NCBI GenBank assembly: GCA_023213395.1
Contig: CM041465.1
Location: 242,675,741 to 242,739,740, forward strand
DNA: 64,000 bases
Direction of reading: 5' to 3'
DNA from: Cycas panzhihuaensis
Lineage: Eukaryota > Cycadophyta
The notes beneath the pieces are model-generated. The model had not been told where the DNA came from and did not search any database. It saw only the letters and a program-made list of their open reading frames with translations. The translations under genes and the position numbers were made by a program. Within the stretch, counting starts at the first letter, position 1; every line of letters starts with the position of its first letter. This document shows, in pieces, positions 57,656-64,000 of this stretch.

Positions 57656-58894
57656 TGATTGACAGTATCATCCTGATGGGAGCAATAAGGTCATGTCTCG
57701 TATTTGGGCTACTGCTAGGCAGTATTTCCTCATGAGGAAGGTATTGTACAAGAGGTCTTTCAGTAGGATCCTTCTCTATTACGTCAATACTGACGAAGTG
57801 GACCAAATACTTTATGAATGCCATAATGACATTTGTGGGGGGCATTTTGGGGGATAATCTATGGCCCAAAGGATCCTTCGCATGGGTTATTATTAGTCGT
57901 CCCTCTTCACGATACCCACGCCTATGCTTTACAATGTTGTTGATGTCAAGAGCACACCAACATCACCCGTTTGCCTTCCGAGGCCCTACACCATATCATA
58001 TCTCCATGGCCTTTCTCCTAACGGGGATTAAACCTTATTAGGACCATATCCCCACCTTCTTCGATGCAATATAAGTTTATCTTGACTGTAACAGAATACT
58101 TCACTAAATAGGCCGAAGCGGTCCCTCTATCCTCTACCCCTTGTAAGATGATAACCACCTTCATCTACTAGCATAGCATTTATCAATTCAGAGTCCCTAA
58201 TATCTTGATCATGAATAATAGAACCCCCTTTTGTAATAAGGAAATAGACGGGCTTTGTGAGAAATTCAAGATATCTCACAAAACTTCCTCTCTCTATTAT
58301 CCTCAGGCTAATGGCCAAGTAGAATATTTTAACAAAACCCTTATAAGTATGTTGAAGAAAACCATTGCCCAATCTAAAAAAGATTAGCATCTTCAACTCC
58401 CTTCCATTCTACTGGTGTATCACACATCTATCTAGACCGCTACAAGGATGACCCTATTCTCCCTTATGTACAGAATAGAGGCAGTCCTCCCGTTAGAGAT
58501 GGAAATCCCTTCTTTACAAGTTTCCCTTTGGGATCTTGTCGATGAGGAGTCTCTCCTTCAAGCTTGTCTCCTAGAGCTTGAGGCCCTAGACGAGAAACAC
58601 TTGACCACTTACCAAGAAAATCTTGCCTCTGAAGCTAGGGTGTGAAAGATATATGACAAGCACTTTTGCTCCTCTCCTTTGCATCCTTAGGACCATGTCC
58701 TCATGTTGGAATATCTCCATGATCGCTTGTCTAAGTTCAGACCTAAATGGATTGGCCCCTTCATTGTTCTTGAGAGCCTTGATAATGACGCTTACAAGAT
58801 CACAACCTTGGAGGGTCTTGAATTTGAAAAAGTTGTCAATGGTAAGTTTCTGAAAAATTCTATGTGTGAATATCTCTACCCCTATGTAGATTAG
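57656..58894 (+). pseudogene. Integrase of the second gypsy element
   Basis: The HHCC region reads ECHNDICGGHFGG then a stop. The core keeps NRTPFCNKEIDGLCEKFKIS (58205-58387, the second catalytic Asp changed to Asn in MNNRTPF) and NGQVEYFNKTL with the catalytic Glu. The C-terminal module is clear at 58703-58894 (RPKWIGPFIVLESLDNDAYKI). Many stops and frameshifts occur between 57850 and 58200. Confidence 0.82.
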
Positions 58895-59469
58895 GTATAC
58901 CATTTTTTCCTTTTAATGCTCTAAAATAAGCCTAAACTACCACCCTAAGTATATCCTCATTCCCCTCAACCATGGGTGGAATGACGGTTTAGAGTGGCTT
59001 TCCTATCTCTTGATTTTCCTTTGTGGCTTCATATGTTTCCCCTAAGGAGAACCTTTCCTCCTTGTTAGATGTGTTGATTCCCATAACTTTTGAGTTCATA
59101 AATGCACTCTAACTAAGACTTCATGCTTGAGTACTCGTACTCTCTCTCTTTCTCTCTCTCTCTCTCTTTCTCTCTCTCTGATGCTTCCTTTGCATATCCT
59201 GCTATGCTCCCTCGAAGGACATGTGTGGATCCCCATCTCCTAGCCTCGCACGTGCCTATCACTTACACTCATGATGGTCATGTGTGCCCACTATGAGTAT
59301 GGCCCTGCATGAAAGGAAGTGTAAGCATCACCCATATGATCTAATAACAAAAGCCATATAAATCATCACAATGTATAACCCCTCGTACACCTATGTACCT
59401 ATGTCTACATACATAAACAAAACATACACCATCATACATCATCATATACCACCATCATACACTGTCATC
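58895..59469 (+). other. Convergent 3' region of the second gypsy element
   Basis: Non-coding counterpart of 12127-12818. AAGCCTAAACTACCACC at 58928-58944 is the shared post-integrase stretch. 59140-59180 is a (CT)n microsatellite. 59400-59470 is CATCATAC-rich, matching the GGATGTT repeat of the younger copy on the other strand. Confidence 0.55.
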
Positions 59470-60470
59470 ATGCATCAAATAGGGTGCCAATAGGCCCTCG
59501 TCTATATACATAATGAATCATATCATACAAAATAATATGGTACATCATTCGTGGGAAGCTGGAATCCTTATAGGGAGGAGTACAATCATGTGGTAACATA
59601 TGGTGACTCCTTAGAGGTCTAATGTTTTCCTGATAAAAACTAGCCATAACCCTACTCTCTAGTGCTCTTGTGCTTAGGGGGTGTCGTCTCCTGGCTAGCA
59701 CGATCCCTCCTTAGTAGACCACATGCCTCTTAGGCTTCTCCTCTACTATTGTGAGCTCCTTGCCTTACTCCCCTTATCTCGAGGCCTCCTCGGGGTCACC
59801 ATTGTCATCTGGGTGGGAATATAATGCTCTCTTGATGAGGCCTCCTCCCTCCCATCCCTTAGAGTCTCTCCTCTACTCCTCAGAGTCTCTCCTCCAACAC
59901 AACAATCTAGATGTGACTCTCTACATCTCCACTAACTCCTCTACCTTGAGCCTCTAATGCCTAAACCTAGCCTCATAGGATATCCCTCTCCACAACCACG
60001 TGGTCCCTTTCTACTTGAGTCCCATCCAGCTCTCCTTCTAGTTGTCCCACCCTCGCTTAACGCTCTTAGGACTTTGCTACCCATACGTCTTTAGTCCTAA
60101 TCAGTGGGGTGAATGTCGTTATGTATGCCCTCACTGATTGTGGCTCCTCTCTAGCCTAGATGGGAGGTTTCCCCTCCATGTACACTTAGAGGAATACCTC
60201 CCTGACTATCACCTTGACTAACCTCACCATCTCTGCTACTCTTGACAAATCAAACACACCACGTATTAGTCTATATATCTATATATGTATCAAATTCCAA
60301 AACCAAATCAAAACAAGCCATCTAGTCACCTAGTGGTTGAAAGATGACATGAAAAGGTAGTATCTCACCTCCAAGGATGGCTGGCTCCTCGACTCAGATG
60401 ACCACCTCCTCCTTGGGACCTCCCTCGACCACTGGTACCTCCTCCTTCTTAGGTATTACCTTGCCTACCT
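59470..60470 (-). pseudogene. Antisense PMD-like gene, truncated copy
   Basis: On the minus strand it aligns with 11130-12300 of the younger element. The shared 3' region includes CACATGATTGTACTCCTCCC (59575-59594, minus), which corresponds to the stretch at 12190. The second exon lies at about 59700-60252, an intron at about 60253-60367 (donor GTGAGATACT, acceptor TTTGTCAAG), and a Lys/Glu-rich stretch (IPKKEEVPVVEGGPKEEVV) at 60380-60475 that replaces the acidic part. The PMD-coding part that should follow is missing, because sequence switches to a copia element at about 60475. Several stops are present. Confidence 0.6.
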
Positions 60471-60474
60471 TAAA

Positions 60475-61450
60475 GAAAGGAAACCTTTATATTTTGGTGG
60501 GAAGTACAGATGTCAACCATGCAGCTACAACATCAAAGACTATAAAAGATCCAGCTTAGTTATAGCATCAGAGAGTTGGGCACATAAGTAAGAGAGGACT
60601 TAAGGTACTAATGAACTGTAAGTTGCTTCCAAACTTATAGCTTTTAGGTTTAAATTATTGTAAACATTGCATTTTGAAAAAGTAGTATAGACTCATGTTT
60701 AAAGTAGGGAGTCATACTGGTAAAAGTGTTATGGATTATGTACATTAAGATGTGTGGGGACCAACCCCTACAATATCTTATGGAGGATCATTATACTTTG
60801 TCACATTTATATATGATTACTCTAGAAAGGTATGAGTCTATTTTTTGAAAAAGAAATATAAAGTTTTTAGTGTATTTAAGCAGTTCAAGGCTCTGGTTGA
60901 GAAGATCGCTTACAAGTTAATTAAATATTTAAGAACTGACAATGGAGGTGAATTTAACTCTTTGGAGTTTGAGAACTATTACAGAGAAGTTGGGATCGAA
61001 AGGCATAAGACCACTAGCTATACTATGTAGTAGAATGATATAACTAAGCACATAAACATGACACTCTTAGAAAGAGCAAGAAGCATGTTAAGTAATGTAG
61101 AACCGGAGTAGGTCCTATGGGTAGAAGTTGTTTAGATAACTTGTTATTTGGTAAACATGTCACCATCACTTGCAATAGATTATAAGATTCTTGAAGAGGT
61201 ATGGACTGGACATCCATGTGACTATTCAAATTTGAAAGTTTGTGGTTGTGATACTTATGCGTTGACTAATATGAGTTAATGTTCAAAGTTAGACTTAAAA
61301 TCCAATAGATGTATCTTTGTTGGCTATGGTGTTAGATAGATATGGCATGAAGGGATATAGGTTATGGGATCCTATTGCCCATAAAATCACTATTAATAGA
61401 GATATTCTATTTGATGAATCATACTTTCTAAAATTAGATAGTATAAAAGT
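60475..61450 (+). pseudogene. Copia pre-integrase and integrase
   Basis: The pre-integrase segment (VGHISKRGLKVLMNCKLLPN) precedes the integrase core with VMDYVHXDVWGP, FIYDYSRKV (Tyr for the usual Asp of the D-D-Y-S pattern), YLRTDNGGEFNSLEFENYYRE (second catalytic Asp), and CSKLDLKSNRCIFVGYGV near the end. Many interruptions are TAG where the family has Gln, for example right after TTSYTM at 61026-61033. Confidence 0.82.
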
Positions 61451-61679
61451 TGAAGTGAAATAGGAGTAGAAAGCTAAACATCAACAAGTCAAGCTTAAGA
61501 TCTAACCATCTTTGAAAATAGAAAAGTAGGAAGATCTTTTAAAGATAAATTTGTAGCAAATTTATAAGAGTATGTGGATACTCCTCCACCAACTAGTAGA
61601 AGATCTACATGAGTTAGTCATCCACTTAATAGGTATAACCCTTCTATTTCTATTACTTTAGTTTCTAATGATGGTGAGC

Positions 61680-62730
61680 CTACATGCTATCAGGAAGTAA
61701 TAGATGATATCTATAGTGAGAAGTGGAAGAGGGCCATGTAGGAAGAGATAGATACTTTAAAGACAATTAATTCATGAGACTTAATAGAACTTCCATATGG
61801 TAGGAGGACTATTGGTTGTAGGTGGGTTTTCAAGAAAAGAATAGATGTTGATGAAAAAGTTAACAAATAGAGGGCAAAAATGGTGGCTAAAGGCTTTGCA
61901 GAAAAAATAGATATTAATTTTCATGAGATTTTTTCACCAGTTGTTAAACTTGTTTCAATTCAGATTCTATTAGCATTGGTAGCTTCTCTTGATTTGGAGT
62001 TGGACAAGTTAGATGTAAAAATAGCTTTTCTAAATGGAGATTTAGATGAGGAAATCTATATGGAATAACTAGAATGGATTGTATATGATGGTAGGAAAAG
62101 ACTTATTTGTAGGCTTGGGAAATCATTATATAACCTAGAGCAATCACCTAGGCAATGGTATTGGAAGTCTGATGCTTTTAATTTTAAAAGAAGTAAGTAT
62201 GGTTATTGTGTTTACTTTAAATTCTTAAACAATAGTTTATTTATTATCTTGGTATTATATATCGATGATGTGTTAGTTGCAAGTAAGAGTATGGCAGAAA
62301 TTAACAAGCTAAAGGCTCAATTGGCTAGGACTTTTGACATGGAGGATCTAGGGGCTATAAAATCAATCTTAGGCTTCGAGATACATAGAGACAGGAAAAA
62401 TGGTAAGCTATGGTTATCATAGTAGAAATATGTTGAGAATATACTAACCAGATTTGGTATGGAAAATGTGAAACCAGTTAGTATCCCATTGGCTTCCCAT
62501 TTCAAGTTTTCTTCGAGTATGAGTCCTAGTAGTAAAGAAGAAAAGGATTATATGTCTCGTGTACCTTATACCAATGTAGTAGGAAGTTTGATGTATATTA
62601 TGGTATATACAAGACCTAGCATTTCACATGTAGTTAGTGTAGTTAGCAAGTTTATAGAAAATCTAGGAAAGGAACATTGGGCAGTAGTGAAATGGGTGCT
62701 TTGGTATTTAAGGGGGCATAAGTAACTATT
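61680..62730 (+). pseudogene. Copia reverse transcriptase
   Basis: Shows W-V-F-K-K, then AKMVAKGFAEKIDINFHEIFSPVVKL, LDVKIAFLNGDLDEEIYME then TAG (Gln in the family motif), SLYNLEQSPRQWY, the intact active site YIDDVLVASK (near 62260-62290), FDMEDLGAIKSILGFEI, and PYTNVVGSLMYIMVYTRPSI leading to RNase H. Stops interrupt the frame at several points, so no protein of full length is possible. Confidence 0.88.
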
Positions 62731-63240
62731 ACATTACCTTTGGTGGTATAGGTAATTGGGTTTGTGGATATATTAATTCAGACTTCACAAGATATTTAGA
62801 TAAGAGAAGGTATACTTTGAGTTATGTGTTTACTCTTGTAAATGGTCTGGTTAGTTGGATATCAAAATTATAGAGTACAATTATATTATCGACTATAGAA
62901 CTAGAATATATTATTGTAACATATGCTTGTAAGGAAACAATCTAGTTACAAGGTCTATTGGTTGAGCTTAGAAGGAAATAGAAAAAGGTAAAGGTATTTT
63001 ATGACATTCAAAGTGCCATTTATTCAGCAAAGAATCTAACGTATTATAGTAGGACAAAACATATTACTCTTAAGTACCATTTTGTTAGATAGGTTATGGA
63101 AGTAAGTAGAGTGGCACTTGACAAGATTAGTACAAAATAAAATTGTATTGACATGTTTACAAAACCAGTACTATTAGAGATGTTCAAATGGTGTTTGACT
63201 TCTCTTGGTTTATAGAAAAGGTAATGAATGGTCCATAAAA
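62700..63240 (+). pseudogene. Copia RNase H
   Basis: Continues from VVKWVLWYLRGHK through text with many stops, including a segment like DSAIYSAKNLTYYSRTKHI (63007-63065) and a terminal FKWCLTSLGL, the usual copia ending. It is decayed beyond function. Confidence 0.65.
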
Positions 63241-63272
63241 GATATCAAGTAAATTGTTATCATGGTAGAGAT

Positions 63273-63924
63273 TGTTAAATAATATAATAATAATGTTTTA
63301 GAGGTAAAAATTTTGACAAGTTAGTAGTGCAGTTTCCCCCCCAAACTTCTATAGGGGGATCTAAGGGGGGCAGAGCTCCCCTTGGCTAAGGGATGTAGGG
63401 ATAGTTAAAACCCCCTAGCAAAGAGAGGGTTCAAGGGATGTAGCCCCTATCCCAAAAATCTAGTACTATAAAACATACTAAATTGTAAAGAGAATCAATG
63501 TTGTTCATCCAAAATACCTTAGATTTGATGGTTGAGATTTATGTCTTGTATAACTCTCTCATATAGCCTGATTTAGGGTGTCTTTTTATTACATTAATGG
63601 TATTCGATGTGTTGTATATACTATATTGAGTAGAGGTTACTAGTTATTATTGTTATAAGCATTTTTCTATAGATTATGTATATTTCTCCATTCTTGCTAA
63701 TAAAGATCCATACCTTTCCTATATGGATGTTTCCTTAGGATACTACTAGGGTTTTACCACATTATATCTGGTGTATATGTGATGCTTTAGATTTCTTATT
63801 TATTATATTATCTCTGGTTTAAGAACTTGTATGTTAAATTTTAATTTTAATTTCTATAACTAGTTACAAAATAGTTTAGATCTTGGTGGTGGTTTCTAGT
63901 TATTGGGACCTAGTTTTCTCAACA
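63273..63924 (+). repeat. 3' LTR of the copia element
   Basis: TGTTAAATAA..CTCAACA, 652 bp. It is preceded by GGTAGAGAT, the usual copia polypurine end. It shares with the two solo LTRs the GC-rich hairpin block (63340-63450) and the 3' block GATGTTTCC..GGGTTTTACCA. Only 76 bases of flank remain after it, so a target duplication cannot be paired. Confidence 0.9.
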
Positions 63925-64000
63925 AGACTAGACAATGACCAACTTAGTAGCCTAATCAACTATAAAGCCTTACTCAATAATCAAACTCATTAGGTGTCTT

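Larger units (their letters stand above)
60475..63924 (+). mobile_element. 5'-truncated Ty1/copia element with 3' LTR
   Basis: It begins abruptly within the pre-integrase region (KGNLYILVGSTDVNHAATTS) and runs through integrase, RT and RNase H to a 652-bp 3' LTR. The 5' LTR, gag and protease are absent. The LTR is homologous to the two solo LTRs. A 60-codon frame at 60377-60559 spans the gypsy-copia junction and is an artefact of it. Confidence 0.9.

Noticed and set aside
1-64000. CRISPR arrays, rRNA, organelle insertions, disease-resistance genes, viral coat or movement genes
   Set aside because: None was seen. Reverse transcriptase text is all of Ty1/copia or Ty3/gypsy type with integrase, so integrated pararetrovirus is not indicated.

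Overview
This is a window of a large, retrotransposon-rich plant nuclear genome. Almost everything recognisable is LTR retrotransposon sequence of very different ages, nested in one another, around a single plausible host gene: an intronless SAUR-type (small auxin up RNA) gene on the minus strand at 29611-30153. The very long diverged LTRs, low gene density and AT-rich decayed spacers would fit a conifer or other gymnosperm, but the sequence does not prove that.

Layout. 1-5688 and 22152 to about 28200 are parts of old, decayed Ty3/gypsy copies in plus orientation. They comprise an LTR (17-3549), an antisense gene remnant (3550-4760, minus strand), an archaeal-type RNase H remnant (23285-23710, plus) and another LTR (from 25303). 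Two solo Ty1/copia LTRs sit inside them (2779-3422, target duplication AAAAG; 23807-24405, target duplication ATAAC). Into this old host a younger, structurally complete 16458-bp gypsy element has inserted on the minus strand (5689-22146). It has 2.56-2.58 kb LTRs starting TG and ending CA and a 5-bp target duplication GTCCA. Its order in its own sense is LTR, PBS, gag, protease, RT, RNase H, integrase, then a large ANTISENSE gene with a plant-mobile-domain (PMD/MAIN-like) region and at least one GT-AG intron, then a separate archaeal-type RNase H ORF, then LTR.

28200-48700 holds the SAUR gene, AT-rich spacer, a tRNA-type SINE (about 33586-33880), a tandem duplication (34229-34795), a decayed minus-strand copia element (about 37920-40150), and a rearranged block with 1-kb inverted repeats (41717-42712 and 45592-46575) around an unrecognised ORF and a small LTR-like repeat (45247-45537).

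48704 to about 60470 is a second decayed gypsy element of the same family, in plus orientation: 5' LTR, PBS, gag, protease, RT, RNase H, integrase and an antisense gene. It is cut off inside the antisense gene by a 5'-truncated copia element (about 60475-63924) whose 3' LTR belongs to the same family as the two solo LTRs.

The most interesting object is the gypsy family itself. Three diverged copies share an antisense, intron-containing PMD-like gene convergent with pol. Two of them still show the detached RNase H downstream of it, and a striking hairpin array lies in the presumed antisense promoter region. None of the three copies is coding-competent. Coordinates of decayed parts come from reading alignments between copies by eye and are approximate.
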